Assembly (NCBI RefSeq): GCF_039852015.1
Contig: NZ_CP156627.1
Span: forward strand, 496,001-560,000
Length of the DNA: 64,000 nt
Reading direction: 5' to 3'
Origin: Robbsia sp. KACC 23696
GTDB taxonomy: Bacteria > Pseudomonadota > Gammaproteobacteria > Burkholderiales > Burkholderiaceae
The position numbers were made by a program, and so were the translations under genes. Of this stretch, positions 43,181 through 51,887 are shown piece by piece; position 1 is the first letter of the stretch; every line of letters starts with the position of its first letter. Below the pieces are notes generated by a model. The model was not told the origin of the DNA. It saw only the letters and a list, made by a program, of their open reading frames with translations, and made no database searches.

Positions 43181-43409
43181 CTACGCTGCGCGACTGAAAT
43201 CGACGAGTGCTTTGAGTGGCGACGGCAATTGACGCCGCCCTGCGTAGTAAAGGAAGAATCTGCTTGGCCGTGGTGACCAGGCGTCGATCGCAATTTTTAA
43301 TTGGCAGGATGCCACCTTTTCTTTCACAAGTGTTTCATAGACGTAAGCGATGCCTGCCCAATTGCACGCGGCTTCAATCATAAGGGCATCATCATAAAAA
43401 CGAGGGATT
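43181..43409 (-). pseudogene. C-terminal remnant of a LysR regulator
   Basis: The frame encodes YDDALMIEAACNWAGIAYVYETLV and SRFFLYYAGRRQLPSPLKALVDFSR, the conserved end of LysR effector domains. Its 5' part is missing exactly where sequence shared with the IS30 copy begins (43410), so the insertion or a later deletion removed it. Confidence 0.72.
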
Positions 43410-43918
43410 CGGAGACCATTCGCGAGAGAGATTACGTTCAACAGCGTAGCGCAAGCGCGGGTTGCGCTCCAGCAGGCAATCTTTGGGACGCAGGCTAACC
43501 TTCAAGGCTCTCTCGTCGGCGTCCAGAGCCCGATAGTGGCCCGTTCCACCGTTACGCGCAATCTCACGCGAAATGGTGGGTGGCGCACAAAGCAACTCCC
43601 GCTCTATGGCCCGAATGGAAAGCCCTGCGGACACGCCGCGCGAAATCTCTTCACGTTCACTGAGAGTCAATGCCCGCGACGATTGCTTGCGCGCAGCAAG
43701 GCTGTAACCTCCGCATAGCCGGATGACGCCGTAGATCGATCCGGCTGGTTTGCCCAGCGCTTTACCGATGCCAAGAAACGATTCTCCGGCGCGCCACCAC
43801 CGTCAAACTTCCGCCTTGCCTTCTGTCGGCAACCCAGGCCTTCCCATCTGTGCCGTTCGTCGACCCTCCCTCATTCGATATTAATAGGAAGGTGTTGCAA
43901 TGACCCATTGAACCCACC
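43410..43918 (-). mobile_element. Truncated IS30-family element (copy 1)
   Basis: From 43410 the sequence matches bases 49011-49516 of the complete IS30 copy almost letter for letter and ends in the same terminal repeat (TTGAACCCACC). The transposase remnant runs on the minus strand and is frameshifted; only its N-terminal third is left. The neighbouring IS3 piece follows with no gap. Confidence 0.85.
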
Positions 43919-44835
43919 GCGCGGTACTTTGCCAGGGAGCCCGAGTAAAGTACCGCATCATCAATGAGCACCGCAAGGAGTGGTCCATTGCAACGATGTG
44001 CCGCGTATTGAAGGCGTCGCGCACTGGTTTCTATGAATGGCTGCACCAGCCCGAATCAAATCGCGCTATTGCTAATCGTCGGCTGCTCGAGCTAATTCGA
44101 GATTCTTACGTTGCCAGTGGCGGCGTCTACGGCGCGCCGCGCGTGTACGGCGACTTACCTGAAGCGGATGAGACATGCGGTCGAAATCGGGTGGCGCGGA
44201 TCATGCGGGCCAACAAGATTACGGCTGTCCGTGGATACAAGTCGCCGCGGCGCATCGCCGGTCGTCCATCCATCTTGGCACCGAACCGGTTGAACCGGGA
44301 ATTCAAGGTCGCCAAGCCTGATACCGTCTGGGTCACCGACATCACGTACATCCGCGCTTGGCAAGGTTGGCTGTATTTGGCGGTCGTCGTCGACCTTTAT
44401 TCTCGGAAGGTCATCGGCTGGTCGATGAAGCCGACGTTGGCGCGCGAACTCGCGCTGGACGCATTATTGATGGCGCTATGGCGGCGTAAGCCGACGTCCG
44501 AAGTCATTGTCCACTCCGATCAGGGAAGCCAATATGGAAGCGACGATTGGCAACGTTTCTGCCGTGCGCATTCGCTAGTGCCAAGCATGAGTCGTAGAGG
44601 GAATTGTTGGGATAATGCCGTTGCTGAGTCGTTTTTCAGCAGTTTGAAAAAGGAACGTATCCAAAAGCGTATATACGAGACGCGCGACTTGGCACGCGCT
44701 GATATCTCCGACTACATCGAAGTCTTTTTACAATCGAACCCGACGCCACAGTCATCTGGGTGGCGTCAGTCCCGAAGCCTTTGAAATGGCTTCGGCGTGG
44801 GGGTCTGATTCGTCCAGCAGACCGGGGGAAGTCCA
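43919..44835 (+). mobile_element. 3' part of an IS3-family element (copy 1)
   Basis: The piece matches the second half of the complete IS3 copy (49517-50432) and ends in the same GTCCA terminus. It carries the orfB gene. Together with the IS30 remnant it is a truncated copy of the same nested structure. Confidence 0.82.
43996..44784 (+). pseudogene. IS3-family transposase OrfB, frameshifted near the end (copy 1)
   Basis: The frame has the integrase core of IS3 OrfB with its DDE residues: DTVWVTDITYI, VIVHSDQGSQYGSDDW and MSRRGNCWDNAVAESFF. Compared with copy 2, a run of four T bases is five here, so after YIEVF the reading changes frame and the last 20 residues are lost or altered. The core is intact but the conserved end is missing, so it is probably inactive. 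Confidence 0.8.
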
Positions 44836-44894
44836 AGCGGCCCGAGTTGCTGTACGTGAAAACGAGGCATGCTCACGGTGTACCGTTGAAATGG

Positions 44895-45968
44895 TCACAC
44901 TCTTTTTAATTGTCGGCCGTGCAATGCCAAATTGATCTTGTCCGAGACTGCCGCTGCCAATGTTTGCAAAGCGGCTCTTTCGGCCACTTTAAACCGACGG
45001 GGTTTGCGGCTGATGACGCATAGTGAACCGAGTGGGAACCCTTCGTAGTCGACGATCGGCGCACCTGCGTATGCCCGTATGCCAATTCCACCTGTCACTA
45101 ATGGGTTAGCACGAAACCTATCATCCTCTTGCGCGTCTTCTACGAAAAACACGCCTTTCTGCAGTATTGTGTAATTACAGAATGCCCATTCCCGCGGCGT
45201 CTCGAGGGCTTCAAGTCCATGCCGCGCTTTAAACAATTGCGATTCAGCCGTGAGAATCGTCACTAATGCGATCGGCGATTTCGTACTTGCTGCAACCAAC
45301 GTGGCAATTACGTTAAGGTCGGACTGTTCTGCGCTGTTTTGCAATTGCGTTCGAGCCACAGCCTGCAACCGCGACATCTCATTTTTAGGCACCGGATAGC
45401 GGGTCGCGGCAATGGCGGGCACATTTTGATATGGCGCAATTGTCATCCGAACCTCGGTCGGCAGCAGTGTTTTATTCAATATGCTGATCCGAGATGTCTC
45501 TAGATCTAAACGCAGTTCACCGGGCTGTAGATCGGATATCACAACGATGCGTGAATGCGCGAGCCTTTGCGAACCTTGAAGCCTATTGAGAAGTGCCAAT
45601 CTCTCCCAATCCATGCGGTCGAGTTCGATCACCACTGCTGCCGGCGACAGGTGACCGGCTTCGATCAAGCCAAGTAGCGCATCGTTGATCGTGGTCACCC
45701 GAACCTCGGGAAGTTCGGCCAAAATCTGTATGCATCGTTCAGCGGTCGCGTCGCTTGCGATGATCAACACCGTGTATCCAATCCGCGTCGGCTGGACGAT
45801 CCTACGCTCGCGCAGCGCCAAAACAGCGCTTTCGCGCACACGCCTGTGCCCTCCTGGGGTCTTCCACGAATTGATTACCCCTTCTTCCACCCACGTTTGT
45901 ACCGTGCGCACGGACACGCCGAGCAATTTCGCGGCCTCCCGTGTTGTGAGGATGGCGTCATCCAACAT
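44895..45968 (-). CDS. Regulator with MerR/excisionase HTH, degenerate receiver and GAF domain
   Basis: The 357-residue protein begins with an excisionase-type helix-turn-helix (ILTTREAAKLLGVSVRTVQTWVEEGVINSWKTPGGHRRV). A receiver-like middle follows (about residues 62-178: YTVLIIASDATAERCIQIL to ISILNKTLLPTEV), in which the phosphate-accepting position appears to be Glu (VVIELDRMD). A GAF domain comes last (about 215-350, with DDRFRANPLVTGGIGIRAYAGAPIVDYEGFPLGSLCVIS). It diverges from a chemotaxis receptor gene. This combination is unusual; the role is unknown. Confidence 0.68.
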   Translation of the reverse strand: MLDDAILTTREAAKLLGVSVRTVQTWVEEGVINSWKTPGGHRRVRESAVLALRERRIVQPTRIGYTVLIIASDATAERCIQILAELPEVRVTTINDALLGLIEAGHLSPAAVVIELDRMDWERLALLNRLQGSQRLAHSRIVVISDLQPGELRLDLETSRISILNKTLLPTEVRMTIAPYQNVPAIAATRYPVPKNEMSRLQAVARTQLQNSAEQSDLNVIATLVAASTKSPIALVTILTAESQLFKARHGLEALETPREWAFCNYTILQKGVFFVEDAQEDDRFRANPLVTGGIGIRAYAGAPIVDYEGFPLGSLCVISRKPRRFKVAERAALQTLAAAVSDKINLALHGRQLKRV

Positions 45969-46042
45969 TTATATTGCTCCGACAATTGATACGGCAATCG
46001 TAACAGATTCGAATTATCACCGAAAATTGGCAAAAATAGAAC

Positions 46043-46072
46043 TTTACAGTGGATCCGGTAAAATTGTATGAT
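46043..46072 (+). promoter_or_regulatory. Predicted sigma-70 promoter of a candidate small RNA
   Basis: TTTACA (46043-46048), an 18-base spacer, then TATGAT (46067-46072). Confidence 0.5.
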
Positions 46073-46078
46073 TCCCCC

Positions 46079-46143
46079 CCAGCCGGCCTCCCACTCTCCC
46101 CAGTGAGGTTGGTTTCAAGCCGGCCCATAGGTCGGCTTTTTTT
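46079..46143 (+). ncRNA. Candidate small RNA of about 65 bases
   Basis: The region lies between a good plus-strand promoter and a strong terminator. It is C- and G-rich, contains no open reading frame, and its 5' end has a repeated GCCGGCC that can pair with the terminator stem. No known family is recognised. It lies upstream of a chemotaxis receptor gene, so it could be a leader that ends early or a trans-acting RNA. Confidence 0.4.
46117..46143 (+). terminator. Rho-independent terminator
   Basis: A nine-base-pair stem (46117-46125 with 46130-46138, one G-T pair, loop CATA) is followed directly by a run of T residues ending at 46143. It points in the plus direction although no plus-strand gene ends before it. 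Confidence 0.8.
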
Positions 46144-46283
46144 GTCTGTCTATTACGCTGGTATTCCCCACAAAATTCGGCAAATTAATGATTCCACGAC
46201 TGCTGCCGTTATAGCGTCTGGGCAGCGATGGACGCGACTTCGCCTAGGCTGTCTAACTACATTTGAATGGGGAAAAATCCTAG

Positions 46284-47849
46284 ATGAAAGCATTAAGAAA
46301 CATCAGCATCGGTGCGAAGCTCGGAATTGGCTTCGGACTCACACTAGTCGGTCTTTGCCTCATTGGTGCCCTCGCGCTGCTACAGGTTTCAAGGGTGTAT
46401 CAAAGCACGGATGCCCTGGCCAACAATTGGATGCCGAGCGTTCTAATACTCGGTAATGTACAGTCGGCCGCGACGGCCGTTAGACGAGGCTCGTTAGGTG
46501 CGGTGCTCGCGATTACGCCGGAAGGGAAAGCAGCGCAGCTTAAGATACGTAGCGATGCGTTAGCAGGTCTGGATAAATCGCTCGGCACTTACCGTACCCT
46601 TGTCTCATCGCCAGAAGAACAGCAGCTGCTTGATGCTTTTACATCGGTGTGGTCGGACTATATGAAGGCGGATGAACAGATCAAGGCGTTGAACGATGCG
46701 GGAAGCGATCATTTCGCCGAGGCGAGAAAGTTGGCCGCCAGTAGCTCGCTCGCTCTATTTGCCAAGGCAGTGGATCTGATATCGCAAGACATTGCGCTTA
46801 ACAATAGAGGCGCGAACGACGCCGCGGCGACAGCAGCGACCGACTATCACAAAACGCTTATGGTCACCGTAGTACTAATCGTACTCGCCGTTTCTATCAG
46901 CGTAATAGCAGCGCTCGTTATAACGCGTTCTATCGTTCTGCCTATCCGCCGTTCGCTCAAGGTTGCCGAGACCGTAGCGCAAGGTGACCTGACCTCGGAG
47001 ATCGTCGACGAGGGAAAGGACGAAACGGGCCAATTGCTCCGAGCGCTACGTCATATGAATGAACGTCTCGCCGATTTGGTTGGAAGAGTTCGTAATGGCA
47101 GCGAAAGCATCGCAACAGCCTCAGCACAAATTGCTGCGGGTAACGCAGACCTCAGCCAGCGCACCGAAGAACAGGCCGCCTCTCTTCAAGAAACAGCCGC
47201 GAGCATGGAAGAGCTAACGGCCGCCGTTAAACAAAACACCGAAAACGCGCAACAGGGCAACATCCTCGCGGCCAACGCCGCACAAGTGGCCTCGCGCGGC
47301 GGTGTGGTGGTCGGCCGGGTCGTCGACACGATGAAAGAGATCAGCGAAAGCTCCCAAAAAGTAGCCGAAATCATCACCGTTATTGAAGGAATTGCCTTCC
47401 AAACCAATATCCTCGCTCTGAATGCGGCTGTAGAAGCCGCGCGCGCAGGGGAGGGAGGGCGGGGATTCGCAGTGGTCGCGGGAGAAGTGCGCACGCTCGC
47501 CCAGCGCAGTGCAAGCGCCGCGAAAGAGATCAACACGCTAATCGGCAAGTCCGTCCAAACAGTAAGTTCAGGATCGAAGCTCGCAGAAGAAGCAGGACAT
47601 ACGATGAATGACGTTGTCCAATCCGTTAAAAGTGTGACCGACTTGGTGAGCTCGATCTCGGCTGCGTCGTCGGAGCAACAGACCGGAATCGAGCAAGTCA
47701 ACATCGCCGTCTCGCAAATGGATCAAGTCACGCAACAGAATGCCGCTTTGGTTGAGCAAGCAAGCGCAGCGGCGCAAGCGATGGCAGAGCAATCGAAGAG
47801 ACTTCGGGATACAGTGACTATCTTCAAGCTTCGTAACACCGCAGCCTGA
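46284..47849 (+). CDS. Methyl-accepting chemotaxis protein (Tar-like)
   Basis: 521 residues. Two membrane segments (about residues 12-34 and 190-213) enclose a periplasmic four-helix ligand domain of about 150 residues. A HAMP domain follows (about 214-266), then a signalling domain with the highly conserved hairpin tip [25 protein letters not shown] and methylation helices with [20 protein letters not shown]. It signals to the CheA/CheW array. It diverges from the HTH/GAF regulator gene. The ligand is unknown. Confidence 0.92.
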   Translation: MKALRNISIGAKLGIGFGLTLVGLCLIGALALLQVSRVYQSTDALANNWMPSVLILGNVQSAATAVRRGSLGAVLAITPEGKAAQLKIRSDALAGLDKSLGTYRTLVSSPEEQQLLDAFTSVWSDYMKADEQIKALNDAGSDHFAEARKLAASSSLALFAKAVDLISQDIALNNRGANDAAATAATDYHKTLMVTVVLIVLAVSISVIAALVITRSIVLPIRRSLKVAETVAQGDLTSEIVDEGKDETGQLLRALRHMNERLADLVGRVRNGSESIATASAQIAAGNADLSQRTEEQAASLQETAASMEELTAAVKQNTENAQQGNILAANAAQVASRGGVVVGRVVDTMKEISESSQKVAEIITVIEGIAFQTNILALNAAVEAARAGEGGRGFAVVAGEVRTLAQRSASAAKEINTLIGKSVQTVSSGSKLAEEAGHTMNDVVQSVKSVTDLVSSISAASSEQQTGIEQVNIAVSQMDQVTQQNAALVEQASAAAQAMAEQSKRLRDTVTIFKLRNTAA

Positions 47850-48003
47850 AATCAAAGAAGAACAATGAACGCATGTGTGTGTTCAGTCATTGATCTGGGC
47901 CAGCGATTGACGGGCGAGCATGTGGTGGCGTCGCTCAGTCCAGTGGTGTCGGTGTGTAGTGGTCTAATCCCCCCGGACATCAATTTAGGCGAGAATACTC
48001 GCC

Positions 48004-48289
48004 ATGAAGAGGTGTCTGATGGGCAAGCAACGTCGTACGTTTTCCCCCGAGTTCAAGCGCAGTGCCGCATCTCTGGTTCTCGACCAGAGCTATAGCCACG
48101 TCGATCCCAGCCGTTCGGTCGGCGTCGCCGAGTCCGTTCTGCGCCGCTGGGTTCAACAACTGCACCAAGAGCACCGTGGCATCACACCGCAGAGCCCTGC
48201 CATGACGCCCGAGCAGCAGCGTATCCAGGAGTTGGAGGCGCGGGTTGAACGCCTCGAGAGGGAGAAGACTATTTTAAAAAAAGCCACTT
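48004..48289 (+). pseudogene. IS3-family OrfA, interrupted
   Basis: The N-terminal part encodes KQRRTFSPEFKRSAASLVLDQ and a leucine-zipper region (IQELEARVERLEREKTILKKAT), which is the OrfA helix-turn-helix and coiled coil. The reading is cut at residue about 95 by the IS30 insertion. The remaining nine codons lie at 49517-49546. The A-rich run before the break is the likely programmed frameshift site toward OrfB. Confidence 0.8.
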
Positions 48290-49516
48290 GGTGGGTTCAA
48301 TGGGTCGTCGCAACAGCCTCGCGTAGTTTATCGGCCGGAGACATGAAGCCCAAGGTCTTTCTCGGCCGTTCATTGAGGCGCGCTGCGATTTTGTTCAGTT
48401 GCGCCTGCGAGTATTGATCAAGCTGCGTACCATGGAGCAGATACTGTCGTAGAAGTCGGTTCGTATTTTCGTTGGTGCCGCGTTGCCAGGGACTTCGTGG
48501 GTCACAGAAGTAGACCTTCACATCCGTGGCGATCGTGAAGTCTTTGTGGTTTGCCAATTCCATGCCACGGTCCCAGGTGAGCGTCTTGCGTAGATGCTGC
48601 GGCAACCGCTTTACCTCGCGTTTAAGGCCCGCCACAACGCTCACCGTGTCCTTGCCTTTAACCTTGACGAGGATGGTGAACCTTGAGCGCCGCTCGACCA
48701 GCGTGGCGACGTGAGTATTGTTCGCGCCGCTGACAAGATCGCCCTCCCAGTGCCCAGGCACGGCGCGGTCGGCCGCTTCGGGCGGGCGCTCATGAATCGA
48801 AACAGCCCCAGCTATCTTGTTGCGCGCGCCCTTGGTGCTGGAGAAGCGCGAATGACGCATCTTGCGTTGCGTGCGCAAATGATACTGCAACTCTTTCTTT
48901 AGAACGCCGCGCGCCTGCACAAACAGGCTGCGATAGATCGTTTCGTGTGACACGCGCATCGACTCGTCATCGGTATATCGGAGCTTAAGCCAGCCGCTTA
49001 CTTGTTCCGGAGACCATTCGCGAGAGAGCTTCCGTTCAACAGCGTAGCGCAAGCGCGGGTTGCGCTCCAGCAGGCAATCTTTGGGACGCAAGCTAACCTT
49101 CAAGGCTCTCTCATCGGCGTCCAGAGCCCGATAGTGGCCCGTTCCACCGTTACGCGCAATCTCACGCGAAATGGTGGATGGCGCACGATGCAACTCACGC
49201 GCTATGGCCCGAATGGAAAGCCCGGCTGACACGCCGCGCGAAATCTCTTCACGTTCACTGAGAGTCAATGCCCGCGACGATCGCTTGCGCACAGCAGGGC
49301 TGTAACCTCCGCATAGCCGGATTACGCCGTAGATCGATCCGGCTGGTTTGCCCAGCGCTTTGCCGATGCCAAGAAACGATTCTCCGGCGCGCCACCTCCG
49401 CCAAACTTCCGCCTTGCCTTCTGTCGGCAACCCAGGCCTTCCCATCTGTGCCATTCGTCAACCCTCCCTCATTCGATATTAATAGGAAGGTGTTGCAATG
49501 ACCCATTGAACCCACC
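48290..49516 (-). mobile_element. IS30-family insertion sequence (complete)
   Basis: Terminal inverted repeats of 25 bases with two mismatches bound the element (48290-48314 and 49492-49516; GGTGGGTTCAATGGGTC at the outer end). The element is 1227 bases long and contains one transposase gene on the minus strand. It is inserted in orfA of the surrounding IS3 element. Confidence 0.88.
48297..49454 (-). CDS. IS30-family transposase
   Basis: The 385-residue protein has the IS30 order: an N-terminal helix-turn-helix with SLGIG-type helices, the conserved second HTH (LTLSEREEISRGVSAGLSIRAIARELHRAPSTISREIARN), and the catalytic core with GHWEGDLVSGANN, VATLVERRSRF, LTWDRGMELANH and FCDPRSPWQRGTNENTNRLLRQYL (the three DDE acids). 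The full length and intact motifs suggest an active enzyme. It runs opposite to the IS3 genes. Confidence 0.92.
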   Translation of the reverse strand: MAQMGRPGLPTEGKAEVWRRWRAGESFLGIGKALGKPAGSIYGVIRLCGGYSPAVRKRSSRALTLSEREEISRGVSAGLSIRAIARELHRAPSTISREIARNGGTGHYRALDADERALKVSLRPKDCLLERNPRLRYAVERKLSREWSPEQVSGWLKLRYTDDESMRVSHETIYRSLFVQARGVLKKELQYHLRTQRKMRHSRFSSTKGARNKIAGAVSIHERPPEAADRAVPGHWEGDLVSGANNTHVATLVERRSRFTILVKVKGKDTVSVVAGLKREVKRLPQHLRKTLTWDRGMELANHKDFTIATDVKVYFCDPRSPWQRGTNENTNRLLRQYLLHGTQLDQYSQAQLNKIAARLNERPRKTLGFMSPADKLREAVATTH

Positions 49517-49593
49517 GCGCGGTACTTTGCCAGGGAGCCCGAGTAAAGTACCGCTTCATCAATGAGCACCGCAGGGCGTGGCCCATTGCAACG

Positions 49594-50397
49594 ATGTGCC
49601 GTGTATTGAAGGCGTCGCGCACTGGTTTCTATGAATGGCTGCACCAGCCCGAATCAAATCGCGCTATTGCTAATCGTCGGCTGCTCAAGCTAATTCGAGA
49701 TTCTTACGTTGCCAGTGGCGGCGTCTACGGCGCACCGCGCGTATACGGCGACCTACGTGAAGCGGGTGAGACATGCGGTCGAAATCGGGTGGCGCGGATC
49801 ATGCGGGCCAACAAGATTACGGCTGTCCGTGGATACAAGTCGCCGCGACGCATCGCCGGTCGTCCATCTATCCTGGCACCGAACCGGGTGAACCGGGAAT
49901 TCAAGGTCGCCAAGCCTGATACCGTCTGGGTCACCGACATCACGTACATCCGCACTTGGCAAGGTTGGCTGTATTTGGCGGTCGTCGTCGACCTTTATTC
50001 TCGGAAGGTCATCGGCTGGTCGATGAAGCCGACGTTGGCGCGCGAACTCGCGCTGGACGCATTATTGATGGCGCTATGGCGGCGTAAGCCGACGTCCGAA
50101 GTCATTGTCCACTCCGATCAGGGAAGCCAATATGGAAGCGACGATTGGCAACGTTTCTGCCGTGCGCATTCGTTAGTGCCAAGCATGAGTCGTAGGGGGA
50201 ATTGTTGGGATAATGCCGTTGCTGAGTCGTTTTTCAGCAGTTTGAAAAAGGAACGTATCCGCAAACGTATCTACAAGACTCGCGACTTGGCACGCGCCGA
50301 TATCTTCGACTACATCGAAGTCTTTTACAATCGAACCCGACGCCACAGTCATCTGGGTGGCGTCAGTCCCGAGGCCTTTGAAATGGCTTCGGCGTGA
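49594..50397 (+). CDS. IS3-family transposase OrfB (copy 2)
   Basis: 267 residues from an internal ATG; the real OrfAB fusion starts by frameshift upstream (a frame VKYRFINEHRR runs on from 49541). The DDE integrase core is complete: DTVWVTDITYI, VIVHSDQGSQYGSDDW and MSRRGNCWDNAVAESFFSSLKKE, and the end reads FYNRTRRHSHLGGVSPEAFE. It differs from copy 1 by scattered bases, so the two copies have diverged somewhat. With orfA broken, it would be defective unless helped in trans. Confidence 0.9.
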   Translation: MCRVLKASRTGFYEWLHQPESNRAIANRRLLKLIRDSYVASGGVYGAPRVYGDLREAGETCGRNRVARIMRANKITAVRGYKSPRRIAGRPSILAPNRVNREFKVAKPDTVWVTDITYIRTWQGWLYLAVVVDLYSRKVIGWSMKPTLARELALDALLMALWRRKPTSEVIVHSDQGSQYGSDDWQRFCRAHSLVPSMSRRGNCWDNAVAESFFSSLKKERIRKRIYKTRDLARADIFDYIEVFYNRTRRHSHLGGVSPEAFEMASA

Positions 50398-50502
50398 GGG
50401 TCCGATTTGTCCGTCAGACCGGGGGAAGTCCATTTTCTCGCACCTCAGCATTCCTCGATAGGGTGTGGTTAACTGATCGCTTACCTTTGAAAGCGATCAA
50501 TG

Positions 50503-50717
50503 CCAAGCGGAAAATACCGATTAAGATTCGCCAGCAAAAGTATCTAAACAACCTTGTCGAACAGGATCACCGCGCGATCAAACGTCGAACGCGCCCAATG
50601 ATAGGTTTCAAAGATTTTCGCTGCGCATGCGTCATCCTTGGTGGAATCGAGACCATGCAAATGATTCGCAAAGGTCAGATGAACGGCTGCGCTAAGGCAC
50701 TCTCGCCTGCTCAGTAA
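50503..50717 (+). pseudogene. IS6-family transposase C-terminal remnant
   Basis: The frame carries KYLNNLVEQDHRAIKRRTRPMIGFKDFRCACVILGGIETMQMI, the conserved last third of IS6/IS26-type transposases with the final DDE glutamate, and then a stop. No 5' part is present in the neighbourhood. Confidence 0.75.
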
Positions 50718-50779
50718 TTCGCCTCCTTAGTTACATAAGTAATCCTACAAATATAGACATTCTTCCGACCCCCAACTCT

Positions 50780-51469
50780 TATCGCGACAGAACCCGTTCA
50801 ACTCGAGCAACGACTACGAAGCGGTGCAGGCTTGGCTGTCGTCGCACGAATCGGTGGCGACCCAGCGGGCTTACCACAAGGAAGCCGAACGGCTGATCCT
50901 GTGGGCGATTGTTGAACGTGAACGGGCCCTGTCGTCGCTGACGACCGACGACGCGATTGCATATCGCAGCTTCCTCCGAAGGCCTACGCCACATGGGCGC
51001 TGGGTCGGGCAATCCCGCCCCAGCTCGTCGTCCGAATGGCGACCGTTTGCACACGGACTGTCTGCCTGGTCAACTGCCTACGCGTTATCTGTGCTCGGCG
51101 CTTTGTTCCGCTGGCTGATCGGACAGAGATATCTGCTGACCTATCCGTTCGCCGGCGTCAAGGTACGGGGAAGCGGGCGTTCAACCGCGCTCGACACGTC
51201 GCACGCCTTCTGCGGGGGCGAGTGGCAACTTCTGCGAACCATCGCTGACGGACTGGAGTGGTCTTACGGATGGGAGGTTCCGGCCGCGCAGCGCCTGCGG
51301 TTTGTGCTGGATCTGGCATTCGACCGGCCTGCGCGCAAGCGAACTCGTGGGCGCGAGGCTCGGGGGCATTCAGACCGACGCCCGGGGCGATCGCGACAAC
51401 GTCGATTACCTGCACAGCGACGAAATCAAACGTGCCCAGCAGCTCCGCCAGGCTTTTACGGCCGGGTGA
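50780..51469 (+). pseudogene. Tyrosine-recombinase fragment, frameshifted
   Basis: The fragment codes for the core-binding domain of a phage-type integrase (VQAWLSSHESVATQRAYHKEAERLILWA, then SVLGALFRWLIGQRYLLTYPFAGVKVRG). Near 51320 the reading changes by one base; the other frame continues as ATGLRASELVGARLGGIQTDARGD, the start of the catalytic domain, and stops at 51469. The His, Arg and Tyr active-site region is missing. Confidence 0.75.
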
Positions 51470-51492
51470 CTCGCGAACACTTCTGCGTCTGA

Positions 51493-51884
51493 CCCGTTGG
51501 CGTCTTAGTGTACTTTGTCGCCCATTTCGTCAAACGCCCCCGATAACGTGACAATGCCTATTTCCCCAATCGGAAAATGTTCCATTGAAAAATACAATAA
51601 CCATTTTTTACCGATTTGCTGAATTTTGGACGAACTGCGCCGTTAATAGACGAACAAACGTTTGAAACTCGTCAAAGATCAGTAAAATGAAAGGATTGAA
51701 AGCAGTGCCCCGACTTGCTGTGTTCTCTGAGCTCGTTCTCCAACTCTTGACCGTCATTTCCACACTGGGCTTGTACTCCGAAAAAACCCTGCACACCAAC
51801 CTATTTGGGTTGCTCATTGCGCAACCGTAAATAGCGGTTCCGCCAGGGTGTTGTTGTTAGCCCACTAACTTTTTTTGTAAAAAT
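51493..51884. other. AT-rich upstream region of the second chemotaxis gene
   Basis: No gene is recognised. The region has a lower G+C content than its surroundings, and two nested hairpins near 51800-51826 (CAACC/GGTTG and GGTTGC/GCAACC), which could affect transcription of the following gene. Confidence 0.5.
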
Positions 51885-51887
51885 GTG

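Larger units (their letters stand above)
45969..46283. other. Intergenic region with a candidate small RNA
   Basis: No coding region is seen. The region contains a plus-strand promoter, a short transcript region and a terminator (next entries), then about 140 bases upstream of the chemotaxis gene with only a GGGGAAA ribosome binding site recognised. Confidence 0.6.
47960..50432 (+). mobile_element. IS3-family insertion sequence interrupted by an IS30-family element (copy 2)
   Basis: The left end begins near TGGTCTAATCCCCC and the right end is its imperfect inverted repeat (GGGGGAAGTCCA). The outer element codes for orfA and orfB on the plus strand; an IS30 element sits in between at 48290-49516. 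If the IS30 is removed, orfA ends normally as KKAT-ARYFAREPE and an A7 slippage site precedes orfB, as expected in IS3 elements. No target duplication of 3-4 bases is evident at the two ends. Confidence 0.8.

Noticed and set aside
44636-44836. Minus-strand frames near the end of the IS3 copies
   Set aside because: They repeat in both copies as antisense of orfB and have no independent start signal.
47960-50432. A 3-4 base target duplication around the IS3 element
   Set aside because: The bases next to the two ends do not match (GTAG and TTTT), so none can be claimed.
51608-51817. 70-codon minus-strand frame upstream of the second chemotaxis gene
   Set aside because: No ribosome binding site, no family, and it lies in AT-rich control sequence.
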